A stretch of 64,000 nucleotides of DNA from Pseudomonas massiliensis (lineage in GTDB: Bacteria > Pseudomonadota > Gammaproteobacteria > Pseudomonadales > Pseudomonadaceae): positions 372,001-436,000 of the forward strand of contig NZ_CCYK01000005.1 of assembly GCF_000826105.1 (NCBI RefSeq), read 5' to 3'. The notes below the pieces were generated by a model. It had not been told where the DNA came from. It ran no database searches and was given only the letters and a program-made list of their open reading frames with translations. The translations under genes were made by a program, and so were the position numbers. Shown piece by piece: positions 57,245 to 64,000 of this stretch; within the stretch, counting starts at the first letter, position 1, and the number at the start of each line of letters is the position of its first letter.

Positions 57245-58252
57245 ATGTCCCTCGCCTCGCCCGCGCGCCTCATTCGAGTGCTCTATACCGGAGGGACCAT
57301 CGGTATGCAGGCCACACCCAATGGCCTGGCCCCCGCGGGCGGCTTCGAGCGACGCATGCGGACACGCCTGGCCGAGTCAGGTGCGCAGACGGCGGCCTGG
57401 TCGTTCCAGGAAATGCAGCCGCTGATCGACAGCGCCAACATGTCGCCCGGCTACTGGGCGCAATTGCGCGAGGCCGTACGCCGCGCGGTGGACGAGGACG
57501 ACTGCGACGCGGTGCTGGTACTGCATGGCACCGATACCCTGGCCTATAGCGCGGCGGCGCTCAGTTTCCAGCTGATCGGCCTGCCCGCCCCGGTAGTGTT
57601 CACTGGCTCGATGCTGCCGGCCGGTGTGCCGGACAGCGATGCGTGGGAAAACATCGAGGGCGCCCTTGCCGCCCTGGCCCAAGGCTTGACGCCTGGGGTA
57701 TGGCTGCATTTCCACGGCCAGACCATGTTGCCGACGCGCTGCGCCAAGGTGCGCAGCAGTGGCCGGGATGCATTCGCGCCGCTGCAACGGGATTGCCAGA
57801 CAGCGAATAGCGCAGTGTTGCCGGCCGCCCTGCATTACCGGCAACCCAAGGCCATCGCCCAGGTGGCTGCCCTGCCGCTGGTACCCGGGTTCGATCCTGC
57901 CTGGTTGCAGGCCTTGCTGGCCACGGGCCTGCAAGGCCTGGTGCTAGAATGCTACGGCAGCGGTACGGGCCCTGCAGATGACCCTGCTTTCCTCTCGGCC
58001 CTGCGGCAGGCCCGGGACCAAGGGGTCGTCATGGTCGCCGTGACCCAGTGCCAGCAAGGCGGTGTGGTGTTCGATGTCTATGAAGCCGGTAGCCGCCTGG
58101 GTGAAGCCGGTGTGGTGGCCGGGGGCGGCATGACCCGCGAGGCCGCATTCGGCAAGTTGCACGGATTGCTGGGTATCGGCCTGGATGCCCGGGAAGTGGC
58201 TCGTCTGTTGACCCTGGACCTGTGCGGCGAGCTGACGGGTATCGGTAGCTGA
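57245..58252 (+). CDS. Type I L-asparaginase
   Basis: 335 residues without a signal peptide. The two active-site regions are VLYTGGTIGMQ (nucleophilic threonine) and VLHGTDTLAYSAAALSF; FTGSMLPAGVPDSDAWENI is also typical. It hydrolyses L-asparagine to aspartate in the cytoplasm. It is 3 bp after the AGCS gene, so the two are co-transcribed. Aspartate produced can go to AspA, encoded upstream. Confidence 0.92.
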   Translation: MSLASPARLIRVLYTGGTIGMQATPNGLAPAGGFERRMRTRLAESGAQTAAWSFQEMQPLIDSANMSPGYWAQLREAVRRAVDEDDCDAVLVLHGTDTLAYSAAALSFQLIGLPAPVVFTGSMLPAGVPDSDAWENIEGALAALAQGLTPGVWLHFHGQTMLPTRCAKVRSSGRDAFAPLQRDCQTANSAVLPAALHYRQPKAIAQVAALPLVPGFDPAWLQALLATGLQGLVLECYGSGTGPADDPAFLSALRQARDQGVVMVAVTQCQQGGVVFDVYEAGSRLGEAGVVAGGGMTREAAFGKLHGLLGIGLDAREVARLLTLDLCGELTGIGS

Positions 58253-58308
58253 CGCTGGCGTGGCGGCGCGAAGCTTGCAAACCTTGCGCAACTTCGGAGC
58301 CGATCGCC

Positions 58309-59301
58309 ATGCTGCACAGCCACCTCACCACACTCAATGCCGTTTCATTGATCCTCGATGCGTTCCGCGAAGACGACGTCGGCAGTGCAGCGTTGCTGGC
58401 GGGCAGCGGCATCGGTGAAAGCGATCTGGCACGGCCGGACGTGCATATCACCACCGCCCAGGAGATGCAGGTTTGTGCCAATGCCTATGCGTTGCGCGAC
58501 GATATAGGCCTGGAACTGGGCGCGAGGATGCATGTGTCCTCGTACGGCATGCTCGGTTACGCCTTGCTGCTCAGTGCCACTTTCGGTGACGCCCTACGTC
58601 TGGCACTGCGCTACCCAGCGTTACTCGGCACGCTCTTTCAACTGCGCCTGGAGGACGACGGCGATCAAGTATGGTTCTGCGCTTCGCATTATACCGATCG
58701 CCCGGCCTTGGCCGTCTTCAACGCCGAGTTATGCATGAGTTCACTGCGGGTCATCTGCAATGATGTGCTTGGGCAACGGTTGCCCTTGACCGCCGCCCGC
58801 TTCAGCCACCCTACCCCTGCCTATGCAGCCAGCTATGAAACCGTCTTCCAATGCCCGGTGCGCTTTGGTTGCGCGGACAACGGCTTCGCCTTCGAGCGGC
58901 GCTGGTTGGCCGCTCCCCTTCCGTTGGCCGATGTGGTTACGCATGCCGCCATGGCCGAGCGCTGTCGACGGCAGAATGCCGAATACACGGGTAACCAGGC
59001 CTGGCTTGGCCGTGTACGCCAAGCCTTGGCCGATCAACTTCACGCCCCCCCTGGCCTGGATGGCCTGGCGCGGCAGATGAAGTGCTCGGGACGGACGTTG
59101 CGCCGCCGCCTGCAGGCGGTCGGTAGCAGCTATCAGCAGTTGTTGGACGAGCTGCGCTTCGATCACGCCAAACATCTACTGGCGGAAGCACAGTTGCCGG
59201 TCTATCGCATCGCCGAATTGTTGGGCTTCAGCGAAACAGCCAGCTTTCGCCATGCCTTCATCCGCTGGAGCGGCGTACCGCCGAGGGAGTTTCGCGCCTG
59301 A
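58309..59301 (+). CDS. AraC family transcriptional regulator
   Basis: 330 residues. An N-terminal Arabinose_bd-like (DUF/OruR-type) sensing domain (about 20-210, HVSSYGMLGYALLLSATFGDALRLA in part) precedes two helix-turn-helix units (GLDGLARQMKCSGRTLRRRL and YRIAELLGFSETASFRHAF). Relatives include regulators of ornithine and other amino-compound catabolism. It lies between the asparaginase gene and the acetylpolyamine unit and may control either. Confidence 0.9.
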   Translation: MLHSHLTTLNAVSLILDAFREDDVGSAALLAGSGIGESDLARPDVHITTAQEMQVCANAYALRDDIGLELGARMHVSSYGMLGYALLLSATFGDALRLALRYPALLGTLFQLRLEDDGDQVWFCASHYTDRPALAVFNAELCMSSLRVICNDVLGQRLPLTAARFSHPTPAYAASYETVFQCPVRFGCADNGFAFERRWLAAPLPLADVVTHAAMAERCRRQNAEYTGNQAWLGRVRQALADQLHAPPGLDGLARQMKCSGRTLRRRLQAVGSSYQQLLDELRFDHAKHLLAEAQLPVYRIAELLGFSETASFRHAFIRWSGVPPREFRA

Positions 59302-59373
59302 ACAGTGCGTCGCGCCCAAAATGGGGGCGAAATACGGACACAGCTCGTGGCCACATTCATCCCCTTTTGGCCG

Positions 59374-59392
59374 TTCCTGCCGTTTCCTGCCG
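59374..59392 (+). repeat. Helically phased direct repeat upstream of acetylpolyamine gene
   Basis: TTCCTGCCG occurs at 59374-59382 and 59384-59392, one helical turn apart, 54-72 bp before the acetylpolyamine hydrolase ATG and right after an AraC-type gene. A possible activator site. Confidence 0.32.
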
Positions 59393-59436
59393 CCTCGCCT
59401 GGTCCAAGAATGAAGTCATGTCAATGGGCTGGAGAG

Positions 59437-59444
59437 AACAACAA
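59437..59444 (+). promoter_or_regulatory. AANAANAA motif (Hfq/Crc site) at acetylpolyamine gene start
   Basis: AACAACAA lies exactly between the ribosome site GGAGAG and the ATG at 59446. It fits the Hfq/Crc target consensus perfectly and would block ribosome binding. Confidence 0.55.
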
Positions 59445-59445
59445 C

Positions 59446-60489
59446 ATGCGCACCTATTACTCCGACGACCACCGCCTGCACCACGGGCGCTGCGAACTGA
59501 TCGATGGACAGCTGATGCCTTGCTTCGAAATGCCTTCGCGGGCCGATCATGTGTTGGCTCGCGTTCAGGCACGGCAGTTGGGCGAAGTCTTGCCTCCGCA
59601 AGATTTCGGACTTGCCCCGCTGCAACGGGTGCATACTGACGACTACCTGACCTTTTTCCGCGGCGCCTGGGAGCGCTGGGCCGCCACCAATACGGACGGC
59701 GACCTGTTGCCCTACACCTGGCCAGCTCGCACCTTGCGCCAGGTCAAGCCCACTAGCCTGCATGGAGAATTGGGTTATTACAGCTTCGACGGCGGCGCGC
59801 CCATCACTGCCGGCACCTGGCAAGCGGCCTACACCGCAGCGCAGATAGCGCTCAGCGGAGTAGCTGATATCCAGAGCGGGGCCTACAGCGCCTTTTCACT
59901 GTGCCGACCACCCGGGCACCACGCCGCGGGTGACCTGATGGGCGGCTACTGCTACCTCAATAATGCGGCCATCGCGGCCCAGGCGTTCCTGGATCAAGGA
60001 CGGCAGAAGGTTGCCATTCTCGACGTGGACTACCACCACGGCAACGGCACGCAGTCCATCTTCTACGATCGCAACGACGTGCTTTTCGCTTCCATCCATG
60101 GTGATCCGACCGCTGAATTTCCATTCTTCCTGGGTTACGCCGATGAAACCGGTGAAGGCGCGGGCCAAGGCCTGAACTTCAACTACCCCTTGCCGGCTGG
60201 CAGCGATTGGCCAACCTGGGCGGCGGCGCTGGAACAGGCCTGTGATGAAATCGACCGGTATGCCCCGGACGTGATCGTAGTCTCGCTAGGCGTGGATACC
60301 TTCAAGGAAGACCCGATTTCCCAGTTCAAGCTGGACAGCCCTGACTACCTGTTGATGGGCGAACGCATCGCCAGGCTCGGCAAGCCTACCCTGTTCGTGA
60401 TGGAGGGGGGGTACGCTGTGGAAGAAATCGGCATCAACGCCGTGAACGTGCTTGAAGGATTCAAGCGCGCTACCCAGGAGACCGCATGA
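59446..60489 (+). CDS. Acetylpolyamine amidohydrolase, histone-deacetylase family
   Basis: 347 residues with the class II deacetylase fold: CRPPGHHAAGDLMGGYCYLNNAA (catalytic histidine pair, in part), DVDYHHGNGTQ (zinc ligands), DPTAEFPFFLGYADETG and SLGVDTFKEDP. It removes acetyl groups from acetylputrescine or acetylspermidine. The ATG at 59446 is supported by GGAGAG nine bases upstream; the frame open to 59305 begins inside the intergenic region. It overlaps the next gene by ATGA, hence a two-gene operon with the polyamine-binding protein. Confidence 0.93.
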   Translation: MRTYYSDDHRLHHGRCELIDGQLMPCFEMPSRADHVLARVQARQLGEVLPPQDFGLAPLQRVHTDDYLTFFRGAWERWAATNTDGDLLPYTWPARTLRQVKPTSLHGELGYYSFDGGAPITAGTWQAAYTAAQIALSGVADIQSGAYSAFSLCRPPGHHAAGDLMGGYCYLNNAAIAAQAFLDQGRQKVAILDVDYHHGNGTQSIFYDRNDVLFASIHGDPTAEFPFFLGYADETGEGAGQGLNFNYPLPAGSDWPTWAAALEQACDEIDRYAPDVIVVSLGVDTFKEDPISQFKLDSPDYLLMGERIARLGKPTLFVMEGGYAVEEIGINAVNVLEGFKRATQETA

Positions 60490-61589
60490 TGGGAAAATTC
60501 ACACAGTGGTTGCTGCCTGCCGCCTGCGCGCTGGGGTTGGCAAGCCTGGCCCATGCCGACGAGCCGCGCACGTTGAAAGTGTACAACTGGTTCGACTACA
60601 TCACGCCCCAGACCCTGACGGACTTTCAGAAAGACAGTAACGTCAAGCTCATCTACGACATCTTCGATACCAACGAGGCCCTGGAAGCCAAGTTGTTGGC
60701 AGGAAAATCCGGTTACGACCTGGTGGTCCCTTCCAACGTGTTTCTGGCCAAACAGATCGAAGCGGGGGTTTTTCAACCGCTGGATCGCAGCAAGCTGAGC
60801 AACTGGCAGCATCTGGACCCCAAGCTGATGAAGCTGCTGGAGGCCAACGACCCCGGTAACAAATACGCGGTGCCCTACATGTACGGCACCATCCTGATCG
60901 GCTTCAACCCGGCCAAGGTCAAGGCCGCGCTGGGCGACAATGCCCCAGTGGACAGCTGGGACCTGGTTTTCAATGAAGCCAATATCAAGAAGCTTCACAG
61001 CTGCGGTGTCGCCTTCCTCGATTCCCCTTCGGAGATCATGCCCCTGGCATTGCAGCATCTTGGGCTGAACCCCAACAGCAGCAAGAAAGAGGACTACCAG
61101 AAGGCCGAAGCCTTGATGGTGAAGATCAAGCCCTACATCACCTACTTCCATTCCTCCAAGTACATGGCCGACATTGCCAACGGCGACATATGCGTCGCTG
61201 TAGGCTATTCCGGGAGCTTCTCCCAGGCGGCCAACCGGGCCAAGGAAGCGAAGAACGGCGTTACCGTGGACATGCGCCTGCCCAAGGAAGGCTCCCCTAT
61301 CTGGTTCGACATGCTGGCGATCCCGAAAGATGCCGCCAACCCCGAAGATGCCCATGCCTTCATCAACTACCTGCTACGCCCGGAAGTGATCGCACCGATC
61401 AGCGATTTCGTTGGCTACCCAAACCCCAACAAGGACGCCACTGAAAAAGTCGATCCGGCGATTCGGCAGAACCCCAATCTCTACCCCACCGAAGCGGCCA
61501 TGGAAACGCTCTACACTTTGAAACCCATGGACCAGGCCGGCGAACGCTTGCGCACGCGTACCTGGACCCGGATCAAATCCGGCAGCTAG
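60486..61589 (+). CDS. Polyamine ABC transporter substrate-binding protein (PotF/SpuD-like)
   Basis: 367 residues: signal peptide (about 1-24, ending LAHADEPR) and the PotF/PotD signature TLKVYNWFDYITPQTLTDFQ, DLVVPSNVFLAKQIEAG, VPYMYGTILIGFNP and AVGYSGSFSQAANRA. It binds putrescine, spermidine or acetylated forms in the periplasm. Translationally coupled to the acetylpolyamine hydrolase. No permease or ATPase gene follows, so it must pair with a transporter elsewhere. It converges on the MocR gene. Confidence 0.92.
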   Translation: MMGKFTQWLLPAACALGLASLAHADEPRTLKVYNWFDYITPQTLTDFQKDSNVKLIYDIFDTNEALEAKLLAGKSGYDLVVPSNVFLAKQIEAGVFQPLDRSKLSNWQHLDPKLMKLLEANDPGNKYAVPYMYGTILIGFNPAKVKAALGDNAPVDSWDLVFNEANIKKLHSCGVAFLDSPSEIMPLALQHLGLNPNSSKKEDYQKAEALMVKIKPYITYFHSSKYMADIANGDICVAVGYSGSFSQAANRAKEAKNGVTVDMRLPKEGSPIWFDMLAIPKDAANPEDAHAFINYLLRPEVIAPISDFVGYPNPNKDATEKVDPAIRQNPNLYPTEAAMETLYTLKPMDQAGERLRTRTWTRIKSGS

Positions 61590-61596
61590 CCACCCA

Positions 61597-63132
61597 TCAC
61601 CCTTGCCAGGCTGTCCGCAGCCTGGCAAGAGCATCGGCGATCGCTGCTTCATCGACCCCCGCGAACCCGAGTACCAGGCCGGCCCGCTTATCCACAGGCT
61701 GCGTACTATCAGGCAACCAATAGCTGGACAGCGGCTGGATATCCACACCCACAGCTCTCGCCTGGCGTACCAGCGTTTCTTCCCGCTCGTTGTTCACGAC
61801 ATCGACCTTCACATGCAAGCCGGCGCTTACGGTCGGCATGGCGGAACAACCGCTCAAAGCCGCGGGCCAGCCCGCCAGCAAGGCATCCCGGCGCCGCAGA
61901 GCTGCCTTGCGCATGCGCCTGATATGACGCTGGAAATGGCCACGCAACATGAACTGGGCCATTACCCACTGACTGGCGACTTCAGAATGACGTATATCGA
62001 TGGCGCGTCTTCGGGCAAAAGCAGCCGCCAGGGAAGGCGGTAGCACTAGATACCCCAGCCGCAGCGCTGGAAAGGCAACCTTACCGAAGGTGCCAATGTA
62101 GATCACTCGCCCTGCGGGATTGAGGGCGGCCAGCGGTGCCAAGGGTGCTCCGCTGTAGCGATACTCTCCATCATAATCGTCCTCGAGTATCCAGCCTCCG
62201 GTTCGATCCGCCCAATCGAGCAACGCCAGGCGACGCGTGAGGCTGAGGGTCACGCCCGTCGGGTATTGATGAGCGGGTGTGACGTAGACAAGCCGACATG
62301 CTGGAATTTTTTCGAGCGTTTCACAACACAGACCTTCTCCGTCGACCGGGACGCCGGCCAGACGTGCGCCGGCGCTGGCCAAGGCATAGCCTGCCGCGCG
62401 ATAACCTGGATTTTCCACTGCGGCCAGGTCGCCAGGCTCAAGCAGCAACTGTGCACAAAGGCTAATGCCTTGCTGGGCACCACAGGTGATCACTATCTGA
62501 TCAGCATCGCAGCTCAGGCCCCGCGATGTGCGCAAGTAGGCTGCGACCATTTCTCGCAGCAAAGGCTGCCCGGCCGCGTCTTGGTAAACCAGGGCAGCAG
62601 GATCAGGGTTGCGCCAGAAAGCGCTGTAGAGCTTGCCCCAAGTATCGAACGGAAAGCGATCCAGGGCGGGAATACCGACCTGGAAGGCTCGAGGTGGGCC
62701 CGCCTCAGGGGCGCTCATTGCAGGCAAGGCTTGCTGTTTCCAAACCTTTGTCACCGACTCGCTACTGGATACCTTTACAGGGAAATCTGTGGGTAAACCT
62801 GTTGATAACCTACCCTGAAAACCTGTGGGTAAAATTGTGGATGACTTGCTGGCACGTGACTGGATTGGCACGGCAGACAGACTGACATAGGTACCGTCTC
62901 CAACACGGCTATAAGCGAAGCCTTCGGCAATGAGCTGGTCATAAGCACGAATCACCGTATTTCGCGATATGCCCAAGGCGCCTGCCATGTCTCGACTCGC
63001 GGGCAACCGCGCGCCCTCCGGCAAGCGACCATCGAGCATACGCTGGCGTAGCCCCTGGTACAGTTGGCGGACCAAACCCTTGCCGGGCTCCAGCACGAAG
63101 CCACAGCTATCGAAAGGTACGGCAGGCTTCAT
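61597..63132 (-). CDS. MocR/PdxR-type GntR regulator with aminotransferase domain
   Basis: 511 residues. A winged helix (about 18-85, LPASRDMAGALGISRNTVIRAYDQLIAEGF in part) is joined to an aminotransferase domain (about 150-505). The PLP lysine lies in YIGTFGKVAFPALRLGYL, and the PLP-contacting segment is ILEDDYDGEYRYSG. The linker (about residues 95-123) is a row of tetrapeptide repeats (KSST, ILPT, GFQG, RLST, GLPT, DFPV, KVSS). Divergent from the PaiB gene over 90 bp, a common arrangement for regulator and target; it may control the polyamine neighbours. Confidence 0.93.
   Translation of the reverse strand: MKPAVPFDSCGFVLEPGKGLVRQLYQGLRQRMLDGRLPEGARLPASRDMAGALGISRNTVIRAYDQLIAEGFAYSRVGDGTYVSLSAVPIQSRASKSSTILPTGFQGRLSTGLPTDFPVKVSSSESVTKVWKQQALPAMSAPEAGPPRAFQVGIPALDRFPFDTWGKLYSAFWRNPDPAALVYQDAAGQPLLREMVAAYLRTSRGLSCDADQIVITCGAQQGISLCAQLLLEPGDLAAVENPGYRAAGYALASAGARLAGVPVDGEGLCCETLEKIPACRLVYVTPAHQYPTGVTLSLTRRLALLDWADRTGGWILEDDYDGEYRYSGAPLAPLAALNPAGRVIYIGTFGKVAFPALRLGYLVLPPSLAAAFARRRAIDIRHSEVASQWVMAQFMLRGHFQRHIRRMRKAALRRRDALLAGWPAALSGCSAMPTVSAGLHVKVDVVNNEREETLVRQARAVGVDIQPLSSYWLPDSTQPVDKRAGLVLGFAGVDEAAIADALARLRTAWQG
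61688..61696 (+). other. Perfect DnaA-box 9-mer inside MocR gene
   Basis: TTATCCACA, identical to the strongest DnaA box. A single copy may be coincidence, but the same gene also holds a cluster of near-matches at 62788-62844. Confidence 0.4.
62764..62847. repeat. Seven-unit imperfect 12-bp tandem repeat in MocR linker
   Basis: Seven 12-bp units lie end to end. The clearest start at 62788 (TGTGGGTAAACC), 62800 (TGTTGATAACCT), 62824 (TGTGGGTAAAAT) and 62836 (TGTGGATGACTT). Each encodes four residues of the linker. Four units begin with a 9-mer one base away from a DnaA box. Confidence 0.7.
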
Positions 63133-63222
63133 GAATGGACCCCAGCAGTTCGGCGAAATTGGATCTTACAGTGAGCCAATCAGTAGGCCTAGCATAGCCA
63201 CAGTCACTTCCAGGACACGCCT

Positions 63223-63852
63223 ATGTATACGCCCACTGCTTTTAGAGAAACCGATACCGAGCGCCTGATAGCCTTTATCCATGAGCACAGCCTGGGCGTA
63301 CTCATCACTCATTCCGCGGACGGCCTGAAAGCCACGCCTGTGCCGCTGCTCGTGGTAGAACGCACAGGCGGGCTTGAGCTGCAAGGCCACTTGGCGAGGG
63401 CGAACCCGCAGCGGCGCGACCTGGCCAGCGGCACGCCTGCCTTGGTGGTATTCAATGGCCCGAATGCTTATGTCAGCCCGAATTACTATCCAAGCAAGGC
63501 ACGGAACCCGGCGGTGGTACCAACCTGGAACTACCTCTGCGTACAGGCCCGCGGTACGCCTCGGATGATCGATGATCCAGAGTCTCTGCATGATTTGGTC
63601 AGCCAACTCACTCACCAGCATGAGGCTGACCAGCCGCACCCCTGGGCCGTTGAGGATGCTCCAGCCGACTATATAGAACGCATGCTCAAGGCCATTGTTG
63701 GCTTTTCCATCGCAATAGAGCAGCTGGAAGGCAAGCTAAAGCTCAGCCAGAACCGCAGCCTTGAAGATCGGCAAGGCGTACAGCGCGCCTTGGACGGCAG
63801 CCCGATCTCTACCGCCCGGGCCTTGGCCGAAGCCATGGCTGGGTCCCGTTGA
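63223..63852 (+). CDS. paiB: FMN-binding negative transcriptional regulator PaiB family
   Basis: 209 residues with a split-barrel flavin-binding fold: MYTPTAFRETDTERLIAFI at the start, GVLITHSADGLKATPVPLLV, LQGHLARANPQ, ALVVFNGPNAYVSPNYY and VPTWNYLCVQARGTP. PaiB was described in Bacillus as a repressor of sporulation and protease genes, beside the polyamine acetyltransferase gene paiA. The next gene here encodes an acetyltransferase and starts 20 bp downstream. Confidence 0.9.
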   Translation: MYTPTAFRETDTERLIAFIHEHSLGVLITHSADGLKATPVPLLVVERTGGLELQGHLARANPQRRDLASGTPALVVFNGPNAYVSPNYYPSKARNPAVVPTWNYLCVQARGTPRMIDDPESLHDLVSQLTHQHEADQPHPWAVEDAPADYIERMLKAIVGFSIAIEQLEGKLKLSQNRSLEDRQGVQRALDGSPISTARALAEAMAGSR

Positions 63853-63872
63853 AATTGCCAGGAGATCCGACC

Positions 63873-64000
63873 GTGCAAACCCTGGAAATCAAGTCAGTGA
63901 CCGTAGCAGACCATCATCGATGGTCCCTCTTGTGGCAGGCCTATCAACGGTTCTATGGGGTTACGATTGCTGAAGCGGTCAGCACCATAACCTGGCAGCG
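63873..64000 (+). CDS. GNAT family N-acetyltransferase, N-terminal part
   Basis: The first 42 residues ((M)QTLEIKSVTVADHHRWSLLWQ...) are in the window and the gene runs off the right edge. The segment WQAYQRFYGVTIAEAV resembles the N-terminus of Hpa2-like GNAT enzymes. The start is GTG with AGGAG eight bases upstream. It probably forms an operon with paiB and may acetylate polyamines or other amines; the catalytic part is not visible. Confidence 0.7.
   Translation, partial: MQTLEIKSVTVADHHRWSLLWQAYQRFYGVTIAEAVSTITWQ

Noticed and set aside
61688..62844. A replication origin suggested by DnaA boxes
   Set aside because: No dnaA, dnaN, rpmH or AT-rich unwinding element is near, and the boxes lie inside a coding region. 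Kept only as a repeat finding.

Overview
The window reads as chromosomal core DNA of a Pseudomonas, most like the P. putida group. GC is high and coding density is about 90 percent. From memory of reference genomes, the gene order matches the conserved Pseudomonas block puuC/kauB - rpmG-rpmB - radC - coaBC - dut - algC - argB - pyrE - crc - rph - yicC - gmk - rpoZ - spoT - ridA - exbBD-tonB - oxyR - recG - hup - rubredoxin - ubiCA - phoBR - phoU-pstBACS - purEK - aspA - polyamine genes. I saw no tRNA or rRNA gene, insertion sequence, prophage, integron or CRISPR array. No clear undescribed multi-gene system was found. The interesting points are regulatory signals and unusual protein architectures.

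Layout. 0-6.4 kb: MocR-type regulator, phospholipase-D-like lipoprotein, MFS transporter, the PuuC/KauB aldehyde dehydrogenase and a cupin. 6.4-9.8 kb: small I78 inhibitor-like gene, bidirectional terminator, rpmBG with a readable promoter, an orphan oligopeptide-binding protein and radC. 9.9-15.3 kb: coaBC-dut-algC-argB; AlgC carries a long membrane-anchored N-terminal extension. 15.3-18.6 kb: pyrE, the catabolite-repression gene crc and rph. 18.7-24.0 kb: yicC-gmk-rpoZ-spoT-ridA plus a lipoprotein. 24.1-32.5 kb: epimerase, exbB-exbD-tonB, oxyR-recG, a YbaK-HDOD protein, HU and rubredoxin.

32.5-47.8 kb: ubiC-ubiA, then the phosphate regulon. phoB-phoR lies on the plus strand and pstS-pstC-pstA-pstB-phoU on the minus strand. 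Well-formed Pho boxes with correctly placed -10 elements precede phoB, pstS and pstC. CorC-like, M23 peptidase and REC-domain genes lie between. 48-53.1 kb: thioesterase, aldose epimerase-like protein, small envelope proteins, purEK with a possible attenuator, and a small secreted metzincin-like protease.

53.1-64 kb: nitrogen and polyamine metabolism. A HypT-like LysR regulator is divergent from aspA. Tandem terminators follow aspA, then come an AGCS amino-acid symporter and a type I asparaginase, then an AraC regulator. Next is a two-gene unit for acetylpolyamine deacetylation and a polyamine-binding protein. A MocR regulator, PaiB and the start of a GNAT acetyltransferase close the window. 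Together with PuuC at 4.3-5.8 kb, these genes suggest uptake, deacetylation and oxidation of polyamines. Three perfect AANAANAA (Hfq/Crc) motifs lie at translation starts, including that of the acetylpolyamine hydrolase, and crc itself lies in the window.
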